Positions 8,046 through 15,754 of a DNA stretch of 64,000 nt are shown here, piece after piece (the stretch's first letter is position 1; every line of letters starts with the position of its first letter). Under the pieces are notes generated by a model, which was given only the letters and a program-made list of their open reading frames with translations, did no database searches and was not told where the DNA came from. The stretch lies in the NCBI GenBank assembly GCA_947593925.1, contig CANQDU010000003.1, positions 1 to 64,000 on the forward strand, read 5' to 3'. The position numbers and the translations under genes are program-made. This DNA comes from an uncultured Clostridia bacterium. Lineage in GTDB: Bacteria; Bacillota; Clostridia; Oscillospirales; JAAYOS01.

Positions 8046-8894
8046 ATGGGCATAACCATCGGCATTGACATCGGCGGGACTACGACGAAGATCGTCGGCA
8101 TCGGGCCGGAAAAGAATATCATCACCCCGATGATGGTCCGCGCAAACGACCCGGCAGCGTCGCTATTCGGCGCGTTCGGCAAGTTCATAGACGAAAACTC
8201 GCTTGCGATATCGGACGTTGACCGCATAGCGCTCACCGGCGTCGGCGCATCGAGCGTCTCAAAGAAGATATACGGCATCCCCACCTACCGCGTGGAGGAA
8301 TTCCTCTCCAACGGACTCGGCGGGTTGTTTCTCTCCGGCCTTGAGGACGCGATAATCGTCAGCATGGGTACCGGCACATCCTTCGTCCGCGCCCTGGGAG
8401 ACGGCACGGTGACGCACATCGGCGGCACCGGCGTCGGCGGCGGAACGATACGCGGGCTTGCCGACCAGCTCCTCAAGATACGCGACTTCGACGTGCTCGT
8501 CGAGACCGCGAAGGACGGCGACCTTTCGAAGGTAGACCTCTCCGTCGGCGACATCTCGCGCGGCAAGATACCCGAGCTCTCCCCGAACGCCACCGCCTCC
8601 AACTTCGGCAAGCTGAGCGACCGCGCGGAGAAGCAGGACATCGCGCGGGCCATCTTCAACCTTGTCTTCCAGACTATTGGAATGCTCTCGGTGTTTGCGG
8701 CGCGCGGCTTCGGCTCCGCCGAGGTCGTGCTTATCGGCAACCTCACGAGCATCCCCTACTGCCACGAGATACTCGGCGGCGTGGGTCAGAAGGTGCGCGG
8801 CTTCGGCTTCATCATCCCCGAGCACTCGGAGCACGGCACCGCCGTCGGAGCCGCGCTCGCCGTTATAAACGGCCGCTCAAGCGTCGAGCTGTGA
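8046..8894 (+). CDS. Type II pantothenate kinase
   Basis: A 282-residue ASKHA-fold kinase that phosphorylates pantothenate, the first step of coenzyme A synthesis. The phosphate-1 motif GIDIGGTTTKIVGI is at residues 6-19; an SMGTGTSFV motif is near 102, and the glycine-rich GGTGVGGGTIRGL near 127. The length matches bacterial CoaW (about 270). The ATG is preceded by GGAGGT at 10 nt and by a strong promoter. Its TGA overlaps the GTG of gluQ (GTGA), so the two are translationally coupled although no shared pathway is obvious. Confidence 0.9.
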   Translation: MGITIGIDIGGTTTKIVGIGPEKNIITPMMVRANDPAASLFGAFGKFIDENSLAISDVDRIALTGVGASSVSKKIYGIPTYRVEEFLSNGLGGLFLSGLEDAIIVSMGTGTSFVRALGDGTVTHIGGTGVGGGTIRGLADQLLKIRDFDVLVETAKDGDLSKVDLSVGDISRGKIPELSPNATASNFGKLSDRAEKQDIARAIFNLVFQTIGMLSVFAARGFGSAEVVLIGNLTSIPYCHEILGGVGQKVRGFGFIIPEHSEHGTAVGAALAVINGRSSVEL

Positions 8895-9844
8895 AAAGCG
8901 TGAAGGGGCGCTTCGCCCCGAGTCCGAGCGGCAGGATGCACCTCGGCAACGTCGCGGCGTATCTGCTCGCGTGGCTCTCGGCAAAGAGCGCCGGCGGGAG
9001 CATCGTCCTCCGCATAGAGGATCTCGACCGCGGACGCTGCCGGCGCGAATACGCCGAGCAGGCGGCGCGCGACCTCGCCACGCTCGGTCTCACGCCGGAC
9101 GAGGGCGGCGTCTTCGCGCCGTACATGCAGAGCGGACGCGGCGAGGTCTACGCGGCGGCGCTCGAAATGATAAGGAGCCGCGCGGAGGTGTACCCCTGCT
9201 TCTGCACGCGCGCGGAGCTCCACGCTGCCTCCGCGCCGCACGCCTCGGACGGCACGCCGGTGTACGACGGGCGCTGCCGCAGTCTCTCCACCTGCGAGAT
9301 AAGCGAGCTTATGAAGACGCGCTCCCCCGCGCTGCGCCTCGCCGTCCCGGACGTGACGGTGTCCTTTGAGGACAGGCGGCTCGGGCACGTGTCCCAGCGG
9401 CTCGCACGGGAGTGCGGCGACTTTGTGCTCCGCCGCTCGGACGGGACGTTTGCCTACCAGCTCGCCGTCGTCGCGGACGATATCGACATGGGCGTGACCG
9501 AAGTCGTCCGCGGAAGCGACCTCGCTTCGTCCACTCCGCGCCAGATATATCTCTACGGTCTGTTCGGCGCGGAGCCTCCGGAGTATGCGCACACGCCGAT
9601 GCTCGTCGCGCCGGACGGACGGCGGCTCGCGAAGCGCGAGAAGTCGCTCGACCTCGGAAGCCTTCTCGCGGCCGCTCCGCCGCAGCGCATCATCGGAGCT
9701 CTCGCGCACCTGCTCGGGATAATCGACCGGCGGGAGGACGTTCTGCCGCGCGACATTATAGGTGATTTTTCGTGGGACAAAATCACCAAAACCGATATTG
9801 TGATAGACGACGAGGTCTTTTTGCACGATTTATCGACAGAATAG
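8891..9844 (+). CDS. Glutamyl-Q tRNA(Asp) synthetase
   Basis: A 317-residue truncated paralogue of glutamyl-tRNA synthetase lacking the anticodon-binding domain. The family charges glutamate onto queuosine-34 of tRNA-Asp. Seen: RFAPSPSGRMHLGN (HIGH-like) at residues 7-20, RIEDLDRGR near 43, a zinc-site pattern CFCTRAEL...YDGRC near residues 97-125, and the KMSKS-equivalent RLAKREKSLDLG near 248. It begins with GTG overlapping the coaW stop by 4 nt. The lack of a C-terminal anticodon domain separates it from GltX. Confidence 0.87.
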   Translation: MKSVKGRFAPSPSGRMHLGNVAAYLLAWLSAKSAGGSIVLRIEDLDRGRCRREYAEQAARDLATLGLTPDEGGVFAPYMQSGRGEVYAAALEMIRSRAEVYPCFCTRAELHAASAPHASDGTPVYDGRCRSLSTCEISELMKTRSPALRLAVPDVTVSFEDRRLGHVSQRLARECGDFVLRRSDGTFAYQLAVVADDIDMGVTEVVRGSDLASSTPRQIYLYGLFGAEPPEYAHTPMLVAPDGRRLAKREKSLDLGSLLAAAPPQRIIGALAHLLGIIDRREDVLPRDIIGDFSWDKITKTDIVIDDEVFLHDLSTE

Positions 9845-9985
9845 TTTCGTTTTTTGAACAAATTCATTCTTTGGCGCGGACAGTTATTTTACACGGCATT
9901 CAACAGTGCACAATATGCGCCGAAATCGTTATGCGTTTCGGCACATACAGGAGAATATTTTGAAATTACGGGAGGAGAAGTTACA

Positions 9986-10375
9986 ATGGAAAAGGTCTAT
10001 GAGACACTGAAAAAGTGCGGGGTATACTACCTCGCCACCGTCGAGGGCGACACGCCGCACGTCCGTCCCTTCGGCGCGCTCGCGCTCTTCGAGGGTAAGG
10101 TCTACATCCAGACGGGCAAGGTGAAGGCGGTCGCGCACCAGCTCAAGGCGAACCCGAAGATCGAGATAGCGGGCATGTTCAAGGGCGGCTGGGTCCGCAT
10201 TTCGGCCGAAGCCGTGCTCGACGAGCGCATCGAGGCGCAGGAAGCGATGCTCGCCGCGAACCCCGGCATCCGTAACATGTACAAGGCCGGAGACGGCAAT
10301 ACCGAGGTCTATTACCTCCAAAACGGCACGATGCAGGTGTTTGGACGGGAAGAAACAGAGAATATCCGCTTTTAG
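9986..10375 (+). CDS. Pyridoxamine 5'-phosphate oxidase-like flavin protein
   Basis: A 129-residue split-barrel protein of the general PNPOx-like family (flavin or F420 binding). Seen: YYLATVEGDTPHVRPFGALALFEGKVYIQTGK at residues 14-45 and the KANPKIEIAGMF strand. The real substrate is unknown; members act on flavins, nitro compounds or heme. The start at 9986 has GGAGGAG 9 nt upstream; an in-frame ATG at 9854 would add 44 residues unlike the family and is rejected. A small hairpin (9919-9942) lies in the 141-bp upstream gap. It may be a stress gene, as an OhrR-like regulator follows. Confidence 0.8.
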   Translation: MEKVYETLKKCGVYYLATVEGDTPHVRPFGALALFEGKVYIQTGKVKAVAHQLKANPKIEIAGMFKGGWVRISAEAVLDERIEAQEAMLAANPGIRNMYKAGDGNTEVYYLQNGTMQVFGREETENIRF

Positions 10376-10410
10376 TAAGGTAAATTCCGCTAAAATACTC
10401 CTTTTATGTA

Positions 10411-10439
10411 TTGTAAACGGAGACAGCTCCAAGTATTAT
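10411..10439 (+). promoter_or_regulatory. Sigma-A promoter of the OhrR-like gene
   Basis: TTGTAA (10411-10416), 17-nt spacer, TATTAT (10434-10439). The spacer holds the dyad GGAG-ACAG-CTCC, a possible but unproven operator. Confidence 0.7.
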
Positions 10440-10498
10440 ATACATAGATAACGGTGTTCAATCCGGACATACACTATTGATATAAAGGGGAAAGAACT

Positions 10499-10948
10499 AT
10501 GAAAGAATCAAAGTACGATGCGCTCAAAATAGAAAATCAGATCTGCTTCCCGCTCTATGCCGGATCCCGTGAGATAATCAAGCGGTACAAGCCGTATCTT
10601 GACGAGCTTGGCCTTACCTACACCCAGTACATCACCATGATGATACTCTGGGAGGAGAAGGAGGTAACGGTCAAGCAGCTCGGCAAGCGCCTGTATCTCG
10701 ACAGCGGAACTCTCACCCCCTTGCTCAAGAAGCTCGAAGCAAAGGGACTCATCACCCGCGTCCGTCCCATCTCGGACGAGCGCAGCCTGATAGTCTCCAT
10801 CACTCGCGAGGGTTCAAAGCTTCGTGACCTCGCGGTGGACATACCGGCGAAGATGGCGCCCTGCCTGCACCTCACCGAGGATGAGGCGAAGGAGCTCTAC
10901 CGTCTCCTCTACAAGATACTCGCGGCAAGCGAGGAAACTTTCGCGTGA
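10499..10948 (+). CDS. MarR-family regulator, OhrR-like (organic peroxide sensor)
   Basis: A 149-residue winged-helix repressor. It has the OhrR signature around a single reactive cysteine, LKIENQICFPLYAGSREI with Cys16, and the tyrosines expected to hydrogen-bond the thiolate. The DNA-binding part VKQLGKRLYLDSGTLTPLLKKLEAKGLITR is at about residues 55-86, with the wing RPISDERSLIVSIT after it. There is no second cysteine near the C-terminus, so it would be a 1-Cys type sensor. In most genomes it controls an ohr peroxidase gene; none lies nearby, and the upstream oxidase-like gene or a distant target may be regulated. The start has AAAGGGGAAAG upstream. Confidence 0.88.
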   Translation: MKESKYDALKIENQICFPLYAGSREIIKRYKPYLDELGLTYTQYITMMILWEEKEVTVKQLGKRLYLDSGTLTPLLKKLEAKGLITRVRPISDERSLIVSITREGSKLRDLAVDIPAKMAPCLHLTEDEAKELYRLLYKILAASEETFA

Positions 10949-11160
10949 AATCGCGCGGGCTTCGCCCGCGACCTATTTCACGCGAGCCGCCGGACAGAGC
11001 GGAGCTCTGCCGACGGCAGCACTCCGCTACGCGCCGAGTTTTCCGCCTGCGACGGAAAATCGACGCACGCTGCGTGAGAAGAGTTTATTCCGACGTACAC
11101 GCCGCCGGAATAAACGCATTGAGATTATTCGCGCTTTGCGCGAACTCTGCGAGGCTTTGA
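10942..11160 (+). repeat. Structured modular repeat R3
   Basis: From 5' to 3': hairpin 10942-10984 (CGCGTGAAAT arm, which overlaps the end of the OhrR-like gene); conserved CCGCCGGACAGAGCGG and its CAGAGC/GCTCTG stem; conserved ACTCCGCTACGCGCCGAG; a TTTTCCG/CGGAAAA hairpin; conserved AAAATCGACGCACGCT; hairpin 11083-11115 with stem GTTTATTCCG/CGGAATAAAC and conserved loop ACGTACACGCCGC; hairpin TTCGCGC-TTT-GCGCGAA; conserved tail CTCTGCGAGGC (11145-11155). Loops and linkers are shared with R4 and R5, while stems differ but remain paired. No credible protein is encoded here. Confidence 0.85.
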
Positions 11161-11164
11161 CAAG

Positions 11165-11197
11165 CGCGCGCCGGAATTTTCCGGCGCGCGATTTTTT
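11165..11197 (+). terminator. Rho-independent terminator after R3
   Basis: An 11-bp stem (CGCGCGCCGGA and complement), loop ATTT, followed by ATTTTTTATC on the plus strand. It would end transcripts running from the OhrR-like gene through the repeat. Confidence 0.85.
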
Positions 11198-11212
11198 ATC
11201 CGATATTCGGGC

Positions 11213-13612
11213 TCACTCTATCTCCGAAAGCTCATTTTCAAACGCGCCCACGGTCTCCTTCGGGACGCCGGGCAGGTGTGTCAGGATGTTTCCTATCGGG
11301 AAGTACATATCGTAGAACATATCCGACTGCGGGTTTGCGGCAAGATCCGGGAAATGTCGGTCGAGCACCGCGCGGAGCCGCTTGTCCTTCAGGACGAGGC
11401 CGACGCCGGTGTTGAGGTCGTACTTCGGGCGGCGGCGGAGCGCCGTGACGTCAAACGTCTCGGGATACTCTATCGGCATCACATTACAGGCCGCGTCCGC
11501 GACGGTGAGCGCGCCGCCCTTCGCGCGGATCTTCGCCGCGAGCGGCATCTTTCCCGTGAGCTCGACGCTGCGGGCGTCCGGGCCGTTCGTGCCGGCGTAG
11601 AGGACGTAGTCGCCGTCGAGGAGCGCGCGGGAGCCGTCCTCGAGGACGCTCGTGAGGCGGCGCGGAGCTATCTCGAGCGCGACCTTCACGCTCTCCCCCG
11701 ACTTCACGCTCACGCGTTTGAAGAAGCAGAGCGACGCCGCCGGCTTCTCAAATGTGTCGCCGAGGTAGGAGATGTAGCACTGCACCGTCTCGTCCCCATC
11801 GACACTGCCGACGTTCTTCACCGTGACCGAGCCGTGCAAACCGTTTTCGTCCGCCGTAAGCTCGAGACCGCTCACCTCAAAGTCCGTATAACTGAGGCCG
11901 TAGCCGAACGGATAGAGCGGCGCGGTGCGTAGATAGCGGTAGGTGCGGTTCTGCATGGAGTAGTCCGAGAAGTCGGGCATGGGCTGGTTGTCGTAGTAGA
12001 ACGTGACCGGCAGCTTGCCCGCAGGCGAAACCTCGCCGAAGAGGATATTTGCAAGCGCCTCACCGCCGCGCTCGCCGCTGTACCACATCTGGAGCAGAGC
12101 GTTTGCGGGGTGCATGTGCGTGTCGATACAGCTTCCGCTCGAGAGCACGAGGACGGTCGGCTTGCCGGCGGCGAGCACCTTCTCGGCAAGGAGCGACTGC
12201 GTCTTCGGAAGCAGGAGGTCGGCTCGGTCGCCGCCGGGCATGCCGTTGGAGGCGTCCCCCTCCTCGCCCTCTATCGCGTAGTTGAGGCCGAGGCAGAGAA
12301 CCACGACGTCCGCCTCCTCCGCGACGCTCAACGCCTCGCTGATAAAGCGGTTCGGCTTTGCGAGAGCCTCGTCCGCCTCGCGCGAGCGGTCACAGCCGCG
12401 GCTGTACATCACGCGGACGCCCTTAGCCTCCGCCGCGCGACGTATGCCGTCAAGATATGTAACATATTCGCTCGAATCGCCGTTATAGTTGCCGAAAAGC
12501 GCGTCCGCAGAGTACGCATTGGGGCCTATAACACCTATGGTCTTTATCTGCGAGAGGTCTATCGGCAGCACACCGTCGTTATGCAGCAGGACGGCGGAGC
12601 GTTCCGCCGTGCGGCGCGCGAGGTCGCGGTTTTCGGGAGTGTCCACGGCGGAGTACGGTATCGCGTCATACTCGCAGTCGTCGCTGAACATGCCGAGGCG
12701 GATGCGGGTGCGCATGGCGCGCTTCGCGCTCGTGCGTATCTCCTGCTCGGTTACAAGACCCTGTTCGAGCCCCTCGAGCAGACGGCGGTATGTGCAGCCG
12801 CAGTTGATATCGCAGCCCATCCGCACCGCGAGAGACGCGGAGTGTGCGCCGTCCGGCGTGTACTTGTGGTTCTCGTGGAAGTCGCGGACGGCCCAGCAGT
12901 CGCTCACGATATGCCCGTCAAAGCCCCACTCGCCGCGAACCTTCTCCGGCAGGAGGTGCGAGGCGCAGCACGGCTCGCCGTTGAGACGGGTGTACGCGCC
13001 CATTATCGCCTCGACGTGACCCTCCTTCACCGCCGCCTCGAACGCGGGGAGGTAGGTCTCCTCGAGGTCCTTTTCGCTTGCGCGGACGTCCATCCTGTGC
13101 CGCTCGGCCTCCGGGCCGGAGTGCGCGGCGAAGTGCTTCGCGCAGGCGGCAATCTTGAGGTATTTCCCCTTGCCTTGGAGACCCTTCACCACGGCGACGC
13201 CCATCCGCTCGGTAAGGAACGGGTCCTCGCCGTAGGTCTCCTGACCGCGTCCCCAGCGCGGGTCGCGGAAGATGTTGATGTTCGGCGTCCAGTGCGTGAG
13301 ACCCTTGTAGATGTCGCGGTCGCCGTGCTTTGTGGCGGCGTTGTACTTCGCGCGTGCCTCGGTGCTCACCACGTCGAAGACGCGCTCCACCCACCCGTCG
13401 TCAAACATGGCGGCCATGCCGATAGGCTCGGGGAACACCGTCGCCGTACCGGCGCGCGCCGCGCCGTGCAGCGCCTCGCTCCACCAGTTGTACTCGGGTA
13501 TGCCGAGCCGCTCGATGGCGGGCGAGGAGTGCAGGAGCTGACTTGCAGCCTCCTCGACGGTCATGGCGTCTACGAGCTCCTCCGCCCTTCGCTCTATCTC
13601 GTCATAGGTCAT
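11213..13612 (-). CDS. GH3 glycoside hydrolase, beta-xylosidase-like
   Basis: A 799-residue family 3 glycosidase without signal peptide, predicted cytosolic. The N-terminal barrel begins with EYNWWSEALHGAARAG (residues 41-56), a signature of the beta-xylosidase branch; THWTPNINIFRDPRWGRGQETYGEDP follows; the nucleophile Asp is in HIVSDCWAVRDF near residue 245. The alpha/beta sandwich and the C-terminal fibronectin-III-like domain (DFEVSGLELTA...VTVKNVGSVDGDETVQCYI) complete the family architecture. The start at 13612 has GGAGG 8 nt upstream; the in-frame ATG at 13630 overlaps that site. It is divergent from the P-loop kinase gene and probably cleaves xylo- or gluco-oligosaccharides. Confidence 0.9.
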   Translation of the reverse strand: MTYDEIERRAEELVDAMTVEEAASQLLHSSPAIERLGIPEYNWWSEALHGAARAGTATVFPEPIGMAAMFDDGWVERVFDVVSTEARAKYNAATKHGDRDIYKGLTHWTPNINIFRDPRWGRGQETYGEDPFLTERMGVAVVKGLQGKGKYLKIAACAKHFAAHSGPEAERHRMDVRASEKDLEETYLPAFEAAVKEGHVEAIMGAYTRLNGEPCCASHLLPEKVRGEWGFDGHIVSDCWAVRDFHENHKYTPDGAHSASLAVRMGCDINCGCTYRRLLEGLEQGLVTEQEIRTSAKRAMRTRIRLGMFSDDCEYDAIPYSAVDTPENRDLARRTAERSAVLLHNDGVLPIDLSQIKTIGVIGPNAYSADALFGNYNGDSSEYVTYLDGIRRAAEAKGVRVMYSRGCDRSREADEALAKPNRFISEALSVAEEADVVVLCLGLNYAIEGEEGDASNGMPGGDRADLLLPKTQSLLAEKVLAAGKPTVLVLSSGSCIDTHMHPANALLQMWYSGERGGEALANILFGEVSPAGKLPVTFYYDNQPMPDFSDYSMQNRTYRYLRTAPLYPFGYGLSYTDFEVSGLELTADENGLHGSVTVKNVGSVDGDETVQCYISYLGDTFEKPAASLCFFKRVSVKSGESVKVALEIAPRRLTSVLEDGSRALLDGDYVLYAGTNGPDARSVELTGKMPLAAKIRAKGGALTVADAACNVMPIEYPETFDVTALRRRPKYDLNTGVGLVLKDKRLRAVLDRHFPDLAANPQSDMFYDMYFPIGNILTHLPGVPKETVGAFENELSEIE

Positions 13613-13650
13613 AAATGATACCTCCTTCATTTTGATCTATAGATGAAATA

Positions 13651-13679
13651 ATTGTAAATCACCCATGGCGTCAAGTCAA
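13651..13679 (-). promoter_or_regulatory. Sigma-A promoter of the GH3 gene
   Basis: On the minus strand: TTGACT (13674-13679), 17-nt spacer, TACAAT (13651-13656). Confidence 0.78.
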
Positions 13680-13682
13680 GGC

Positions 13683-13711
13683 TTGAAGGAGCTTTCTTTT
13701 CGTGTTATACT
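13683..13711 (+). promoter_or_regulatory. Sigma-A promoter of the P-loop kinase gene
   Basis: TTGAAG (13683-13688), 17-nt spacer, TATACT (13706-13711), divergent from the GH3 promoter a few bases away. Confidence 0.75.
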
Positions 13712-13741
13712 TCGCTTACCACGTTTTCGGAGGGCATCGGG

Positions 13742-14263
13742 ATGAGGATAGCGATATACGGCATAGTCGCGAGCGGCAAGAGCACGCTCGCGCGCGAGCT
13801 CGGCGAGCATCTGCGCCTCCCCGTCATCGGCGGCGACGAGATAACCTACGGCTTCCCATCCGAGGAGCGCTTCAAGCGCTCGGATGTCGAACAGCGCGAG
13901 CGCTCCGAACGCTTTTCCTCCGGGGACGGATGGGTCTTCGAGGGAGTTCTGCGGGATACGCAGAGCGTATTCTTCGAGCGCGCGGACAGGATCGTCTTTC
14001 TCGACACGCCGAAGCGCACCCGCCTCCGAAGGATAGTCACGCGCTGGCTCCGTCAGCGCCTCGGCATCGAAGCGTCGGGGTACAGGCCGTCACTTGAAAT
14101 GCTTCGGATGATGTTCAAATGGACGCGGGACTTCGAGCGCGGCGGCCGCGCGGAGTACGAAGCGATGCTCCGCCGCTTCCCGGATAAGTCGGTACGCCTC
14201 AGAACGAAGCGGGAGATCGAACGCGCCGCGCGCGGCGATTTTTCTTCCAGTATGGAAGCATAA
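13742..14263 (+). CDS. P-loop kinase, adenylate-kinase/FlaR-like
   Basis: A 173-residue P-loop NTPase. Walker A is GIVASGKST at residues 7-15, followed by LPVIGGDEITYG, a WVFEG...R..SVFFERADRIVFLDTP lid-like region (as in the family annotated as topology modulation protein FlaR or adenylate-kinase-like) and a basic RLRRIVTRWLRQR helix. It probably phosphorylates a small molecule; substrate unknown. GGAGGG lies 10 nt before the ATG. A single-gene unit with its own promoter and terminator. Confidence 0.78.
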   Translation: MRIAIYGIVASGKSTLARELGEHLRLPVIGGDEITYGFPSEERFKRSDVEQRERSERFSSGDGWVFEGVLRDTQSVFFERADRIVFLDTPKRTRLRRIVTRWLRQRLGIEASGYRPSLEMLRMMFKWTRDFERGGRAEYEAMLRRFPDKSVRLRTKREIERAARGDFSSSMEA

Positions 14264-14278
14264 CGACGCTAAAACGCA

Positions 14279-14313
14279 GACAGCAGGCGGATTTCCGCCT
14301 GCTGTCAATTATT
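14279..14313 (+). terminator. Rho-independent terminator of the P-loop kinase gene
   Basis: A 12-bp stem (GACAGCAGGCGG and complement), loop ATTT, followed by AATTATTTT. Confidence 0.75.
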
Positions 14314-14336
14314 TTGCTTTACATGCTAACCAATGT

Positions 14337-14357
14337 CGTAAAGTCTTTCTCTTTACG
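14337..14357. repeat. CGTAAAG mini-hairpin
   Basis: CGTAAAG, 7-nt T-rich loop, CTTTACG. A related element is at 58934-58954 and weaker ones follow ldhA. An overlapping CTTTACAT...ATGTCGTAAAG pairing is also possible. Confidence 0.45.
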
Positions 14358-14386
14358 ATCTTTTTGTCATTTTGCGTGGACGCACA

Positions 14387-14842
14387 TCAGTCCTCCCGCG
14401 CGTTCCGGTGCTCGACGATGCACACCGTCTCGTACATCGCGGTGCGGTTCGAGTCATACTCGAGGCGCTTCCGCGCCTCGTCATACGTCAGCCACGCAAA
14501 GCCGGTATGCTCGTCGGATATTACCGGCTCCTCCCCGCACTCGAAGGCGAAGCTGTGCTCCGGCAGGACGTACAGGTCCTCCGGCCAGTTTGCGCGGGCG
14601 ACGGCGGAGTATACGTTCGTGCGTATGTACGCAAGCGACTTCAGCGGCAGAAGCGCCTCCGCTCGGATGCCGGTCTCCTCGAAGAGCTCGCGGCGCGCCG
14701 CCTCCGGCGGCGTCTCGTCGTCCTCCCCGCCGCCGCTCACAAACTGCCATATATCCCTGTCCGAGCGGTGGAATACGCAGAAGCGCAGTCCGTCCGCCGT
14801 TTTTCTGTACGGTATTATCAGGACCTGAAACGGTGCTCTCAT
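14387..14842 (-). CDS. NUDIX hydrolase (NudB-like)
   Basis: A 151-residue NUDIX protein. The box GGGEDDETPPEAARRELFEETGI is at about residues 38-60 with the REL-FEET metal site. The N-terminus PFQVLIIPYRK...FCVFHRSDRDIWQFVSGG resembles dihydroneopterin-triphosphate/dATP pyrophosphohydrolase (NudB) proteins. AGGAGG lies 9 nt before the start. It is the last gene of a probable three-gene operon with the APH-type kinase and amidotransferase upstream. Confidence 0.85.
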   Translation of the reverse strand: MRAPFQVLIIPYRKTADGLRFCVFHRSDRDIWQFVSGGGEDDETPPEAARRELFEETGIRAEALLPLKSLAYIRTNVYSAVARANWPEDLYVLPEHSFAFECGEEPVISDEHTGFAWLTYDEARKRLEYDSNRTAMYETVCIVEHRNARED

Positions 14843-14883
14843 TCGCTTTTTCCTCCTTTTTCACGCAGCTTGGCCGCGAAAGT

Positions 14884-15750
14884 CTACCAATCCGTGTACC
14901 ACCTCGGGACGATGCATTCCATGTTGTCGTACCAGTCCAGCACCTCCGCCGCCTGACGGAGCGCGGTCTCCTTCTCCTCCTCGCTGTACGCCACGGCCCA
15001 CGGTATCGTGCTCAGGGTGTTCGACGAGATGTAGAGCGCGAGGATCCTCCAGAAGTCCTCCGGCACGCCGTCCGGGAAGTATCCGTCAAGCGTGCCGCGC
15101 GCGAACGCGGGCGCGGCCTGCGCGCTCCAGACTATGCGGTTGAACTCCTCCCACGGGTCGCCGAAGTCGTACTTGTCGAAGTCGATGACGACGAGATGTC
15201 CGTCCTCGAGCATCATATTTCCGATGTGGTAGTCTCCGTGCTGAAAGGTCTGCGGACGTCCCGCGAGCAGACCGCGGTTTTGCTCGATATACCGCAGGAA
15301 GCTCTCCACGCCCTCGACCTTGACGGGACAGGCGTTGTAGGCCTCAATCTTTCGGTCCATTTTACGGTTAAAGCGCGCCGCCCAGTCCTCCGTGCCCGCC
15401 GGCGCGGGGATGGAGTGTATCAGGCGGGCGTACCGCCCCGCGTCTAGGCCGAGCGCGTACTGCTCCGCCTCGGGAAGCATCGGTACGACCTCCTCCGCGT
15501 CCGCGCCGTCCACCCAGCGGTAGAGGATGTACACGCCGTCCGGGCGTTCCTCCCGCTCGACCGGCTCGCTTATCGGAACGCCGAGCGCCGCCGTCTCCCT
15601 CTCGAACCGGGTGAGCTCCGGACGTCCCGCCGCCTTCTCGGGCGGCATGACGCGCAGCAGGAACGCGCGTCCCTCCGCGTCGGTCACGCGGTACTTCCTG
15701 TCCCCCGACCAGCCCTTCTCCACCGGCTCACAGCTCACAAATTCGCGCAT
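14884..15750 (-). CDS. Aminoglycoside-phosphotransferase-family kinase
   Basis: A 288-residue small-molecule kinase of the APH/choline-kinase fold. The catalytic loop HGDYHIGNMMLEDGHLVVIDFDK is near residues 172-194 (Asp base and the DFD magnesium site); the N-lobe lysine region is KYRVTDAEGRAFLLRVM. The family phosphorylates antibiotics, homoserine or fructosamine; this one is not specifically a resistance enzyme by sequence, so the substrate is open. The ATG at 15750 was chosen because GGAGGA lies 10 nt upstream; the in-frame ATG at 15789 lies inside the amidotransferase gene. It starts 4 nt after that gene ends. Confidence 0.85.
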   Translation of the reverse strand: MREFVSCEPVEKGWSGDRKYRVTDAEGRAFLLRVMPPEKAAGRPELTRFERETAALGVPISEPVEREERPDGVYILYRWVDGADAEEVVPMLPEAEQYALGLDAGRYARLIHSIPAPAGTEDWAARFNRKMDRKIEAYNACPVKVEGVESFLRYIEQNRGLLAGRPQTFQHGDYHIGNMMLEDGHLVVIDFDKYDFGDPWEEFNRIVWSAQAAPAFARGTLDGYFPDGVPEDFWRILALYISSNTLSTIPWAVAYSEEEKETALRQAAEVLDWYDNMECIVPRWYTDW

Positions 15751-15754
15751 TTTG

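Noticed and set aside
10945..11315. Open frames in R3 rich in Arg/Ser (71 and 163 residues)
   Set aside because: No ribosome-binding site, composition is that of GC-rich noncoding DNA, and the longer one overlaps the GH3 gene on the other strand.
14884..15750. Aminoglycoside resistance gene
   Set aside because: Only the general catalytic loop of the APH fold is present; operon partners are metabolic, so resistance is not supported.
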